From: Janthinobacterium sp. | GTDB taxonomy: Bacteria; Pseudomonadota; Gammaproteobacteria; Burkholderiales; Burkholderiaceae_D | Length of the DNA stretch: 49,504 bases | Assembly (NCBI GenBank): GCA_025356595.1 | Contig: JANXSQ010000150.1 | Location: forward strand, 1 to 49,504 | Direction: 5' to 3' | Shown here: in pieces, positions 7,288 through 17,490 of the stretch | Numbering within the stretch: the stretch's first letter is position 1 | Layout: each line of letters opens with the position of its first letter | Made by a program: the position numbers and the translations under genes | Notes under the pieces: generated by a model | Database searches by the model: none | What the model was told of the DNA's origin: nothing | Seen by the model: only the letters and a program-made list of their open reading frames with translations

Positions 7288-10029
7288 ATGCAATCTATGA
7301 ACGAAGTGAAAGACGAGCTGCTCAGCAACGACATCCGCCAACTGGGCCGCCTGCTCGGCGATGCGATCCGCAGCCATCTCGGCGACGTCGCCTTCGAGCG
7401 CATCGAGAATGTGCGCCAGTTGGCGATCCGTTTCCGGCGCGACCACGACGCGCAGGCCGGACGGCAACTGAACGATTCCCTGCAGGAGCTGTCGCAGCAG
7501 GAAACCACGCAATTGATACGCGCCTTCAGCTATTTTTCGCTGCTGGCCAACATCGCCGAGGACCAGCACCACAACCGCCGCACGCGCGCCCACTTGATCG
7601 CCGGCTCGAAGCCGCGCCAGGGCAGCCTGACCAAGGCCGTCGGCAGCGTCTTCGCCGCCGAGCAGTCGGCGGCCTTGCCGGCCTTCTTCGACGACGCCTT
7701 CATCAGCCCGGTGTTCACCGCCCATCCCACCGAGGTGCAGCGCAAGAGCATCCTGAACTGCCAGATGGCGATCGCCCGCCTGCTTAACGAGCGCGACCGC
7801 TACCAGATGACGCCCGACGAGGCGGCCCACAACGAGGAGGCGCTCAGCCGCGGCATCGTCACCCTGTGGCAGACCCGTCTGCTGCGCACCACCAAGCTGT
7901 CCGTCATGGACGAGGTGGAGAACGGCCTGTCCTTCTTCGACCACACCATACTCACCGAACTGCCGCAGTTGTACGCCACGCTGGAAACCATGCTGGCGCA
8001 GCGGGATGAGCGCTGGAGCGATGTGGAATTGCCGAACTTCATGAAAGTGGGCAGCTGGATAGGCGGCGACCGCGACGGCAATCCCTTCGTCACCGCCGCC
8101 GTGCTGCGCAGCACCCTGCGCCGCCAGGCCGACAAGGCGCTCGACTTCTACCTCGGCGAGCTGCACAAGCTGGCCTCGCAACTGTCGCTGGCGCAATCCC
8201 TGAGCGCCTGCAGCGAGGCCTTGCGCCAACTGGCCGAGCGCTCCGCCGACCAGTCGCCGCACCGCCAGGACGAGCCTTACCGGCGCGCCATCTACGGCAT
8301 CCACGCCCGCCTCGAGGCGACCCGGGCCGTCCTGGCCGGCGGCGCCGCGCGCCAGCCCGCCACACCCTACGCGACGGCCGCGCAGTTGCTCGCCGAACTG
8401 GATGTCGTCAGCCATTCGCTGGTCGAGAACGGCTTGCGCACCCTGGCGCGCGGCCGTCTGCGCCAGTTGCGCCGCGCCGTGAAGGTGTTCGGCTTCAGCC
8501 TGGCGCCGCTGGATCTGCGCCAGAATTCCGATGTGCACGAGCGCGTCGTCGGTGAGTTGTTCGCCAGCGTGCGGCCGGGCCTGGACTATTCCGCCCTGAC
8601 GGAGCCGCAGCGCGTCGACCTGCTGCTGGCCGAACTGAGCTCGCCGCGCCTGCTGGTGTCGCCCTACCTGGCGTACTCCGAGGAAACCGTCGGGGAACTC
8701 GACATCTTCCGCGCCGTCAAGGAGGCGCACGGCAAGTACGGCCCGGAATCGGTGCCGAACTGCATCATCTCGAAGGCCGACAGTGTTTCCGACCTGCTCG
8801 AAGTGGCGCTGCTGCTGAAGGAAGTCGGGCTGCTGAGCCAGAAGGACGGCACGCTGGACGTGAACATCATTCCCCTCTTCGAAACCATCGAAGACTTGCG
8901 CAACGGCCCGGCCATCATGGCGGCGGCCTTCGGCCTGCCCTTGTACCGCCGCCTGCTGGAATCGCGCGGCACGCAGCAGGAAGTCATGCTGGGTTATTCC
9001 GACAGCAACAAGGACGGCGGTTTCCTGACTTCCGGCTGGGAACTCTACAAGGCGGAAATCGACCTCGTCACGGCCTTCAGGCAGCACGGCGTCAAGCTGC
9101 GCCTGTTCCACGGCCGAGGCGGCTCCGTCGGCCGCGGCGGCGGTCCGAGCTACGAGGCGATCCTGGCGCAGCCGGCCGGCGCCGTGCAGGGGCAGATCCG
9201 TCTGACCGAGCAGGGCGAGGTGATCACCGCCAAGTACGCCAACCCGGAAGTGGGCCGGCGCAACCTGGAAGTGCTGGTCGCGGCCACCATCGAGGCCAGC
9301 CTGCTGCAGCCGCAACAGGAGGCGCCGCGCGCCGCCTATCTGGTGGCGATGGACGAGATGTCGGCCGAGGCGCTGCGCTCCTACCGTTCGCTGGTGTATG
9401 AGACGGACGGTTTCGAGCAGTACTTCTGGGAATCGACCGTGATCGCCGAGATCGCCGCGCTGAACATCGGCAGCCGCCCCGCCTCGCGCAAGAAATCCAC
9501 CTCGATCGAGGACTTGCGCGCCATTCCCTGGGTGCTCAGCTGGGCGCAGTGCCGCTTGATGCTGCCGGGCTGGTATGGCTTCGGCTCGGCCGTGCAGGCG
9601 TATCTGGCGGCCCATCCCGGCGACGGCGCGGCGTTGCTGCGCGAAATGTACGTGGACTGGCCCTTCTTCACCTCGCTGCTGTCGAATATGGACATGGTGC
9701 TGGCCAAGAGCGACATCGGCATCGCCGGCAAGTACGCGGCCCTGGTCAAGGACGAGGTGTTGCGCGACGCCATCTTCACGCGCATCCGCGCCGAGCACCA
9801 GCGCACGCTGGACGCGCTCAAGCTCATCACCGGGCAGGAGGAATTACAGCAGGCCAATCCGCTGCTGCAGCGTTCGATCCGCCACCGCTTCCCCTACATC
9901 GACCCGCTGAATCACTTGCAGGTCGAATTGCTGCGCCGCTTCCGCGACGGGCACCAGGAGGACAAGGTGCGCACCGGCATCCATCTGTCGATCAATGGCA
10001 TCGCCGCCGGTTTGCGCAATAGTGGTTAA
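7288..10029 (+). CDS. ppc: phosphoenolpyruvate carboxylase
   Basis: Anaplerotic cytoplasmic enzyme converting PEP and bicarbonate to oxaloacetate. The 913-residue length is typical. Family motifs are present: the catalytic His in [12 protein letters not shown] (H146), [14 protein letters not shown], the PEP-binding [12 protein letters not shown] and the glycine-rich loop [14 protein letters not shown]. The C-terminus ends [10 protein letters not shown], a normal variant of the family ending. Starts at GTG 7279, ATG 7288 and ATG 7297 are all in frame. ATG 7288 has AGAG at a workable distance, but the choice is not certain. It is followed by gap, pyk and eno, placing two PEP-consuming enzymes beside the PEP-forming one. 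Confidence 0.97.
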   Translation: MQSMNEVKDELLSNDIRQLGRLLGDAIRSHLGDVAFERIENVRQLAIRFRRDHDAQAGRQLNDSLQELSQQETTQLIRAFSYFSLLANIAEDQHHNRRTRAHLIAGSKPRQGSLTKAVGSVFAAEQSAALPAFFDDAFISPVFTAHPTEVQRKSILNCQMAIARLLNERDRYQMTPDEAAHNEEALSRGIVTLWQTRLLRTTKLSVMDEVENGLSFFDHTILTELPQLYATLETMLAQRDERWSDVELPNFMKVGSWIGGDRDGNPFVTAAVLRSTLRRQADKALDFYLGELHKLASQLSLAQSLSACSEALRQLAERSADQSPHRQDEPYRRAIYGIHARLEATRAVLAGGAARQPATPYATAAQLLAELDVVSHSLVENGLRTLARGRLRQLRRAVKVFGFSLAPLDLRQNSDVHERVVGELFASVRPGLDYSALTEPQRVDLLLAELSSPRLLVSPYLAYSEETVGELDIFRAVKEAHGKYGPESVPNCIISKADSVSDLLEVALLLKEVGLLSQKDGTLDVNIIPLFETIEDLRNGPAIMAAAFGLPLYRRLLESRGTQQEVMLGYSDSNKDGGFLTSGWELYKAEIDLVTAFRQHGVKLRLFHGRGGSVGRGGGPSYEAILAQPAGAVQGQIRLTEQGEVITAKYANPEVGRRNLEVLVAATIEASLLQPQQEAPRAAYLVAMDEMSAEALRSYRSLVYETDGFEQYFWESTVIAEIAALNIGSRPASRKKSTSIEDLRAIPWVLSWAQCRLMLPGWYGFGSAVQAYLAAHPGDGAALLREMYVDWPFFTSLLSNMDMVLAKSDIGIAGKYAALVKDEVLRDAIFTRIRAEHQRTLDALKLITGQEELQQANPLLQRSIRHRFPYIDPLNHLQVELLRRFRDGHQEDKVRTGIHLSINGIAAGLRNSG

Positions 10030-10053
10030 GGAAGGTATTTGAGCCAGCGGCGC

Positions 10054-10085
10054 GGGGCCGGGGGACTACTCCGGCTTGAGGCCCC
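10054..10085 (+). terminator. hairpin between ppc and gap
   Basis: GGGGCC (10054-10059) pairs with GGCCCC (10080-10085), enclosing a CCGG/CCGG inner stem, and is followed by TGGTTTGTTT. It may be a leaky terminator separating ppc from gap. Confidence 0.4.
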
Positions 10086-10136
10086 TGGTTTGTTTCAGCA
10101 GCGCCTGTTTTTCGACAATACAATTAAGGAGACAGC

Positions 10137-11147
10137 ATGACGATCAAAGTAGCAATCAATGGTTATGGCCGCATCGGCCGCAATGTCTTGCGCGCTTTCT
10201 ACGAGGGCGGCAAGCAGCAGGACATCCAGATCGTCGCCATCAACGACCTGGGCGACGCCAAATCGAACGCCCACCTGACGCGCTACGACACGGTGCACGG
10301 CAAGTTCCCCGGCACCGTCACGGTCGAGGGCGAGAACATGATCGTCAACGGCGACACCATCCGCGTCTTCGCGCAGCGCAATCCGGCGGAAATCCCCTGG
10401 GGCGAGCTGGGCGTGGACGTGGTGCTGGAATGCACCGGTTTCTTCACGACCAAGGAAAAAGCCTCCGCCCACCTGAAGGGCGGCGCCAGGAAAGTCATCA
10501 TCTCCGCGCCGGGCGGCAAGGATGTCGACGCCACCATCGTGTACGGCGTCAACCACGGCGTCCTGAAGGCCGGCGACACCGTCATTTCCAACGCTTCCTG
10601 CACCACCAACTGCCTGGCCCCGCTGGTCCAGCCCCTGAACGAGGCCATCGGCATCGAATCGGGCCTGATGACCACGGTGCATTCCTACACCAACGACCAG
10701 GTGCTGTCGGACGTGATGCACGAAGACCTGCGCCGCGCCCGCTCGGCGACGATGAGCATGATCCAGGCCAAGACCGGCGCCGCCGCCGCGGTCGGCCTGG
10801 TGCTGCCGGAACTGAACGGCAAGCTGGACGGTTTCGCCATCCGCGTGCCGACCATCAACGTCTCGCTGGTCGACCTGACCTTCATCGCCAAGCGCGACAC
10901 CACGGTCGAGGAAGTCAACGCCCTGATGAAGACGGCCTCCGAAGGCGCGCTGAAGGGCATCCTGACGTACCAGACCGAACCGCTGGTATCGGTCGACTTC
11001 AACCACAACCCGGCTTCCTCGAACTTCGACTCGACCCTGACCAAGGTGTCCGGCCGGCTGGTCAAGGTCTCCTCGTGGTACGACAACGAGTGGGGGTTCT
11101 CGAACCGCATGCTCGACACCACCGTCGCCTTGATGGCCGCGCAATAA
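10137..11147 (+). CDS. gap: glyceraldehyde-3-phosphate dehydrogenase
   Basis: Glycolytic enzyme oxidising glyceraldehyde 3-phosphate to 1,3-bisphosphoglycerate. The 336-residue product has an N-terminal Rossmann motif ([14 protein letters not shown]). The catalytic site [12 protein letters not shown] has Cys155. The C-terminal helix ends [15 protein letters not shown]. The Asp in AINDLGDAK at the end of the second strand suggests NAD rather than NADP preference. AAGGAG (10126-10131) is five bases from the ATG. pgk, the usual neighbour in related bacteria, is not between gap and pyk here. Confidence 0.97.
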   Translation: MTIKVAINGYGRIGRNVLRAFYEGGKQQDIQIVAINDLGDAKSNAHLTRYDTVHGKFPGTVTVEGENMIVNGDTIRVFAQRNPAEIPWGELGVDVVLECTGFFTTKEKASAHLKGGARKVIISAPGGKDVDATIVYGVNHGVLKAGDTVISNASCTTNCLAPLVQPLNEAIGIESGLMTTVHSYTNDQVLSDVMHEDLRRARSATMSMIQAKTGAAAAVGLVLPELNGKLDGFAIRVPTINVSLVDLTFIAKRDTTVEEVNALMKTASEGALKGILTYQTEPLVSVDFNHNPASSNFDSTLTKVSGRLVKVSSWYDNEWGFSNRMLDTTVALMAAQ

Positions 11148-11170
11148 ACCCGCTAGTCCACCCCTGACAG

Positions 11171-11210
11171 AAAGGACGGCGCGCGCCGCACGGCGCGCGC
11201 CGCGATACCC
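11171..11210 (+). promoter_or_regulatory. pyk ribosome-binding region with hairpin spacer
   Basis: AAAGGA (11171-11176) is 34 bases from the pyk ATG, too far for normal use. Two identical 10-base units, GGCGCGCGCC (11178-11187 and 11192-11201), separated by GCAC can form a perfect 10-pair hairpin between them. Folding would leave about ten unpaired bases between AAAGGA and ATG 11211, a normal spacing. Confidence 0.5.
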
Positions 11211-12656
11211 ATGATTAGAGCAACAAAAATCGTCGCCACCGTCGGCCCGGCGTCCAGCGACCTGCAAACCCTGATCAAGATGATCAAGGCCGGCGTCAAC
11301 GTCGTGCGCTTGAACTTTTCCCACGGCACGGCGCAGGACCACATCGACCGCGCCGCGCTGGTGCGCCAGGCGGCCGCCCATTGCGGACGCGAGATCGCCA
11401 TCATGGCCGATTTGCAGGGCCCGAAAATCCGCGTCGGCAAGTTCGAAAACGGCAAGATCCAGCTGGAAAACGGCGACAAGTTCATCCTCGACGCGCGCTG
11501 GGGCGAGAACGGCGAACTGGGCAACCAGGAGCGCGTCGGCCTCGACTACAAGGAATTGCCGCGCGACCTGAAGCCGGCCGACGTGCTGCTGCTCAACGAC
11601 GGCCTGATCGTCATGGTGGTCGACAAGATCATCGGCAGCGCCATCCACACCACCGTGCGCATCGGTGGTGAGTTGTCCAACAACAAGGGCATCAACCGCC
11701 AGGGCGGCGGCCTGACGGCGCCGGCGCTGACGGCCAAGGACATGGAGGACGTCAAGACGGCCATGAGTTTCCAGGCCGATTACGTCGCCGTGTCCTTCCC
11801 GAAGAACGCCACCGACATGGTGATGGCGCGCCAACTGGCGAATATCGCCGGCGAACAGTACAATCACAAACCTTTGATGATCGCCAAGATCGAACGGGCC
11901 GAAGCGATCCCGGCGCTGCAGGAGATCCTCGACGCTTCCGACGGCATCATGGTGGCGCGCGGCGACCTGGCGGTGGAGGTGGGCAACGCGGCCGTGCCGG
12001 CCCTGCAGAAGCGCATGATCAAGATGGCGCGCGCCTCGAACAAGCTGGCCATCACCGCCACGCAGATGATGGAATCGATGATCGTCAACGCCGTGCCGAC
12101 GCGGGCCGAAGTGTCCGACGTGGCCAACGCCGTGCTGGACGGCACCGACGCCGTGATGACCTCGGCCGAGACCGCTTCCGGGCGCTATCCGATCGAAACG
12201 GTGGAGGCGATGGCGGCGATCTGCATCGACGCGGAGAAATGGGACAGCTGCAAGCTCGACGCGGATTTCCTGAACATGACCTTCACCCGCATCGACCAGT
12301 CGATCGCGTATGGCGCGCTGTTCACGGCCCACCATCTGCGCGTGAAGACCATCGCCACGCTGACCGAGTCGGGCTCGACGGCGCTGTGGATGAGCCGTCA
12401 CCACATCGACGTGCCCATCGTCGCGCTGACGCCGAGCATCGCCACGCAGCGCAAGCTGGCGCTGTACCGCAACGTCAGCACGCTGGAGCTGATCCAGTCG
12501 AACGACCGCGACGTGGTGCTGAAGGCGGCGCAGGATTTGCTGCTCGAGCACAAGCTGGTCGAACGCGGCGACACCGTCGTGCTGACCTGGGGCGAGCCGA
12601 TGGGCGAAGTGGGCGGCACCAATTCGCTGAAGATCATGAAGATCGGCCAGCACTGA
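11211..12656 (+). CDS. pyk: pyruvate kinase
   Basis: Converts PEP and ADP to pyruvate and ATP in the cytoplasm. The 481-residue protein shows the N-terminal ATKIVATVGPASS and VVRLNFSHG, the catalytic lysine motif LMIAKIERAEA and the family signature GIMVARGDLAVEVG. A C-terminal domain starts near residue 350 (ARTL-type effector region). The length fits the allosteric Pyk family. The next gene, eno, makes its substrate. There is no normally spaced Shine-Dalgarno; see the hairpin spacer at 11171-11210. Confidence 0.97.
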   Translation: MIRATKIVATVGPASSDLQTLIKMIKAGVNVVRLNFSHGTAQDHIDRAALVRQAAAHCGREIAIMADLQGPKIRVGKFENGKIQLENGDKFILDARWGENGELGNQERVGLDYKELPRDLKPADVLLLNDGLIVMVVDKIIGSAIHTTVRIGGELSNNKGINRQGGGLTAPALTAKDMEDVKTAMSFQADYVAVSFPKNATDMVMARQLANIAGEQYNHKPLMIAKIERAEAIPALQEILDASDGIMVARGDLAVEVGNAAVPALQKRMIKMARASNKLAITATQMMESMIVNAVPTRAEVSDVANAVLDGTDAVMTSAETASGRYPIETVEAMAAICIDAEKWDSCKLDADFLNMTFTRIDQSIAYGALFTAHHLRVKTIATLTESGSTALWMSRHHIDVPIVALTPSIATQRKLALYRNVSTLELIQSNDRDVVLKAAQDLLLEHKLVERGDTVVLTWGEPMGEVGGTNSLKIMKIGQH

Positions 12657-12667
12657 AATGTGGCGGG

Positions 12668-14041
<1,374 letters not shown>

Positions 14042-14130
14042 AGGGCCACGGCGCGTCTCCATGGCAGCATGGAGCTCGCGTCAGCCGATGCCGCCGGAAC
14101 ATGGCGTGGCGTCGGCAACGGTCGGAGGAA

Positions 14131-14159
14131 GGGCGTCTCGGAAGAGGCGCCCTTTTTTT
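14131..14159 (+). terminator. rho-independent terminator after eno
   Basis: GGGCGTCTC (14131-14139) and GAGGCGCCC (14144-14152) form a nine-pair stem with one G-U pair and a GAA-type loop, followed by seven Ts (14153-14159). It ends the eno transcript before the convergent LysR gene. Confidence 0.88.
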
Positions 14160-14227
14160 GTTCGCGGCATGCGCCGCGAAGTATCAGTCTGGTGTCTCGT
14201 TCGCGAGGCAAACCATGCCGGCCGCGC

Positions 14228-15163
14228 TCAGCACAGAGCCTCGATATAGCGCGCGTCGACCTGGGCGCAGTAGCTGGCGCAGGCGGCGCGGGCCGCGTTG
14301 GCGGCGGCGTGCACCAGCATCTCGGCGTTGGCGTGCAGGCACATCGAGACGATGATGGCCGGCGGCTCGGGATGCACGGGCAGTTCGATGAACTCGCCGC
14401 TGTCGAGGAAGCCGCTGACGAACAGGCTGGGAATGGCCGCCACGCCGTAGCCGTCCTTGACCAACTGGACGATCGCCGCCACCGACGGCGAGCAGGTGAT
14501 GCGCGTCTGCTCCAGCGGCACCGCCGCCAGGTTGGCCATCTTGCTGACGATCTCCTCCAACATGCGCTGCGGCGCCGTACCGCGCCCGAAGGTGAGGATG
14601 GGCAGTTGCAGCAGACGCTGGTTCAAGCCTTCCTTGCGCGGGTCCAGCAGGCCCTTGCGGGCGATCCAGTGCAGCGGATAGACGGCCAGCGCCTCGGAGA
14701 CGATGTCGCTGCTGTCGATGCCCTCCACCTGGATCACCAGATCCAGTTCGCGCGCGCGCAGGCGCCGCTCCAGCACATTGCTGGTGTCCACCGCCAAGTC
14801 GATCTCCAGCTCCGGATAGTGGCCGTTCATCTCGCGGATGTACTGCGCCAGCCAGCTGTGCACCACCGATTCGATGACACCCAGGCGCAGGCGGCCGCGG
14901 ATGGCGCTGTCCTTGCGGGCGGCGCTTTGCAGGCGGCGCGTCGCGTCGACCACGGCCTTGGCGTGGCCGAGCAGGTATTCGGCGTTGGCGGTGAGGCGGA
15001 ATTCCTTGGCCGAACGGTCGATCAACTCGGTCTGCAATTCCTCCTCCAGACTCTTGATGCGCAGCGAGATGGCCGCCGGCGTGGCGTGCAGCGCCTGCGC
15101 CGTGGCGCGGAAGCTGCGCAGCTGGGCGAGGATGACGAAGGTTTCGAGGAAGCGGGTGTTCAT
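14228..15163 (-). CDS. LysR-family transcriptional regulator
   Basis: A 311-residue regulator. The N-terminal winged helix-turn-helix (MNTRFLETFVILAQLRSFRA, then ALHATPAAISLRIKSLEEEL) is followed by a periplasmic-binding-protein-like effector domain (from about residue 90, RLRLGVIESVVHSWLAQYI). The start at 15163 matches the family N-terminus; further in-frame ATGs upstream lack support. It is divergent from the DUF1445/MFS/oxoprolinase operon. That is the classic layout for a LysR activator of the adjacent catabolic operon, with a breakdown intermediate as likely coinducer. Specificity for glutamate or pyroglutamate is inference. Confidence 0.92.
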   Translation of the reverse strand: MNTRFLETFVILAQLRSFRATAQALHATPAAISLRIKSLEEELQTELIDRSAKEFRLTANAEYLLGHAKAVVDATRRLQSAARKDSAIRGRLRLGVIESVVHSWLAQYIREMNGHYPELEIDLAVDTSNVLERRLRARELDLVIQVEGIDSSDIVSEALAVYPLHWIARKGLLDPRKEGLNQRLLQLPILTFGRGTAPQRMLEEIVSKMANLAAVPLEQTRITCSPSVAAIVQLVKDGYGVAAIPSLFVSGFLDSGEFIELPVHPEPPAIIVSMCLHANAEMLVHAAANAARAACASYCAQVDARYIEALC

Positions 15164-15181
15164 GTGTGGAATCAAGAATAC

Positions 15182-15268
15182 CTTAACTGAAGGCTCATGC
15201 ATAGCGATTCGCGTTAAGAAAAACTTTACAGTCACAGCAAAGAAAACTAGATGGCGGCTGCTAAAGTT
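15182..15268. promoter_or_regulatory. divergent LysR/operon control region with two inverted repeats
   Basis: The gap between the LysR gene and the DUF1445 gene holds CTTAAC (15182-15187) paired with GTTAAG (15213-15218). A second repeat is AACTTTA (15222-15228) paired with TAAAGTT (15262-15268). Both are AT-rich dyads, as LysR operators often are, and lie between the two start codons. Confidence 0.4.
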
Positions 15269-15336
15269 CACGACTATTCTTACTCCGTCGCATGTCATTT
15301 AGCAACACGCATTCCACCACTTCAGCGAGCCCGACC

Positions 15337-16110
15337 ATGACACCACTCGAATTGCGCCACCAAGTCCGCAGCGGCCAGTTCCGCCAGCCCACCTCGGGCT
15401 ATTGCGGCGCCTACGCCCAGGCCAACCTGGTCATCCTGCCGCAGGCCCACGCCGACGATTTCCTGCGCTTTTGCCAGCGCAATCAGCGCGCCTGTCCCTT
15501 GTTGGCGGTCGGCGAGCCGGGCCAGTGGAACCTCGCCGCGCTGGGCGCCGACATGGACCTGCGCGCCGACGTGCCGGGCTACAACGTCTACCGCGCAGGC
15601 CAGCTGAGCGCGCAGCCGTCCACCCTGCACGCGCTGTGGCGCGACGACCTGGTGGTGTTCGCCATCGGCTGCTCCTTCTCCTTCGAGCAGATGCTGATGG
15701 ACGCCGGCATCGCGCTGCGCCACGTCGAGCAGCGCAGGAACGTCGCCATGTACCGCAGCAATATCCCCAATATCGCCGCCGGCCCCTTCGGCGGCAACAT
15801 GGTGGTCTCGATGCGGCCGATGAAGGCGCGCGACGCCATCCGCGCCATCCAGATCACCAGCCGGTTCCCCGCCGTGCACGGCGCGCCGGTGCACCTGGGC
15901 GACCCGGCCCTGATCGGCATCGCCGACCTGGCCAAGCCCGACTACGGCGACGCCGTCGAGATCGGCGCCGACGAATTGCCCGTCTTCTGGGCCTGCGGCG
16001 TCACGCCGCAGGAGGCCCTGCGCGGCGCGGCGCTGCCGCTGGTCATCACCCACCAGCCCGGCTACATGCTGGTGACCGACATTCCCAACGCCTCATTGGC
16101 CGCTTTCTGA
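15337..16110 (+). CDS. DUF1445/UPF0317 putative hydro-lyase (D-glutamate cyclase-like)
   Basis: A 257-residue cytoplasmic protein of the DUF1445 family, which includes B. subtilis YcsI. A mammalian mitochondrial relative converts D-glutamate to 5-oxo-D-proline. Typical features are the start [39 protein letters not shown], the [15 protein letters not shown] segment and the C-terminal [20 protein letters not shown]. The ATG at 15337 matches the family start; ATG 15292 is an alternative. It is the first gene of an operon with an MFS transporter and a fused 5-oxoprolinase. This supports a D-glutamate or pyroglutamate role by context, not proof. Confidence 0.88.
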   Translation: MTPLELRHQVRSGQFRQPTSGYCGAYAQANLVILPQAHADDFLRFCQRNQRACPLLAVGEPGQWNLAALGADMDLRADVPGYNVYRAGQLSAQPSTLHALWRDDLVVFAIGCSFSFEQMLMDAGIALRHVEQRRNVAMYRSNIPNIAAGPFGGNMVVSMRPMKARDAIRAIQITSRFPAVHGAPVHLGDPALIGIADLAKPDYGDAVEIGADELPVFWACGVTPQEALRGAALPLVITHQPGYMLVTDIPNASLAAF

Positions 16111-16175
16111 GGCGACGGTTTCAACGTATCACACATAAAAAATATATAAAAAATTACATCACAGAGGAGACACAG

Positions 16176-17450
16176 ATGAACACCACCCCCATACCCGCCG
16201 CGCAGTCCGAGGGCTTCTTTTCCTGGTTCCACGCGCTCACGGGCAAGGAGCGCCGCACCTTCTGGAGCTGCAAGATCGGTTACGCGCTCGACGCCATGGA
16301 CACCCAGTTCCTCAGCTTCGTCATCCCGACGCTGATCGCCACCTGGGGCCTGAGCAAGGGCGACGCCGGCCTGATCGGCACCGTCACCTTGCTCACCTCG
16401 GCGGCCGGCGGCTGGCTCGCCGGCATTCTCTCGGACCGCATCGGCCGCGTCAAGACGCTGCAGCTGACCATACTCTGGTTCGCCTTCTTCACCGTGCTGT
16501 GCGGCCTGGCGCAGAACTTCAACCAGCTGCTGCTGGCGCGCGGCCTGATGGGCTTCGGCATGGGCGGCGAGTGGACCGCCGGCGCCATCCTGATCGGCGA
16601 GGTGATCCGCGCCAAGGACCGCGGCAAGGCGGTCGGCATGGTGCAGGCCGGCTGGGCCATAGGCTGGGGCGTCTCGGCCCTGCTGTACGCGCTGATGTTT
16701 TCGCTGCTGCCGGCCGAGTGGGCCTGGCGCTCGCTGTTCCTGCTGGGGGTGCTGCCGGCGCTGTTCGTCATCTTCATCCGCCGCTTCGTCGACGAGCCGG
16801 AAGTCTTCGTCGCCCAGCGCAAGAAGCACGAGGCAGGCGCCGAGCGCGCCAGCTTCGCCGAGATCTTCTCGCCCAAGATGATCAGCACCACGCTGCGCGC
16901 CGTCCTGCTGACCACCGGCGCCCAGGGCGGCTACTACGCCATCACCACCTGGCTGCCGACCTTCCTCAAGACCGAGCGCCACCTGACCGTGCTGGGCACC
17001 GGCGGCTATCTGGCGATGGTCATCGTCGGTTCGTACATCGGCTACATCGTCAGCGCCTTCCTCACCGACTACCTGGGCCGCAAGAAGAACTTCATCCTGT
17101 TCGCCACCGGCTCGCTGTGCATCGCCCTGGCCTACACCCGCCTGCCGGTGACCGACAACGTCATGCTCTTCCTCGGCTTCCCGCTCGGCTTCTTCGTCTC
17201 CGGCGTGTTCAGCGGCATGGGCGCCTTCCTGACCGAGTTGTTCCCGACCCGCATCCGCGGCTCCGGCCAGGGCTTCAGCTACAACATGGGCCGCGCCATC
17301 GGTTCGCTGTTCCCGCTGCTGATCGGCCTGGCCAGCCAGAAGATGGCGCTGGGCGAGGCGATCGGCATCTTCGCCGCCACCGCCTACGGCGTGATGATCC
17401 TGGCCGCGCTGACGCTGCCCGAGACGCGCGGCAAGCAGCTGGAATCCTGA
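16176..17450 (+). CDS. MFS transporter, sugar/organic-acid:proton type
   Basis: A 424-residue inner-membrane transporter with about twelve hydrophobic segments. The MFS motif between helices 2 and 3 is GWLAGILSDRIGRVKTL. A helix-4/5 motif is LMGFGMGGEWTAGAILIGE, and the C-terminus ends LPETRGKQLES. GGAGA (16166-16170) precedes ATG 16176 at a good distance. It sits between the DUF1445 gene and the oxoprolinase gene, so its substrate is probably the compound they break down, such as 5-oxoproline, glutamate or a related carboxylate. Sequence alone only supports the MFS assignment; substrate is inference. Confidence 0.9.
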   Translation: MNTTPIPAAQSEGFFSWFHALTGKERRTFWSCKIGYALDAMDTQFLSFVIPTLIATWGLSKGDAGLIGTVTLLTSAAGGWLAGILSDRIGRVKTLQLTILWFAFFTVLCGLAQNFNQLLLARGLMGFGMGGEWTAGAILIGEVIRAKDRGKAVGMVQAGWAIGWGVSALLYALMFSLLPAEWAWRSLFLLGVLPALFVIFIRRFVDEPEVFVAQRKKHEAGAERASFAEIFSPKMISTTLRAVLLTTGAQGGYYAITTWLPTFLKTERHLTVLGTGGYLAMVIVGSYIGYIVSAFLTDYLGRKKNFILFATGSLCIALAYTRLPVTDNVMLFLGFPLGFFVSGVFSGMGAFLTELFPTRIRGSGQGFSYNMGRAIGSLFPLLIGLASQKMALGEAIGIFAATAYGVMILAALTLPETRGKQLES

Positions 17451-17490
17451 TTCGCATACCGACATTGAACCCACACGAGAGAACACCATC

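Noticed and set aside
6997-9798. 933-codon minus-strand frame opposite ppc
   Set aside because: The composition is that of reversed high-GC codons. The plus strand encodes a complete PEP carboxylase with all motifs.
10095-12653. 852-codon minus-strand frame opposite gap and pyk
   Set aside because: It spans two unrelated complete genes and has no recognisable domain or ribosome site.
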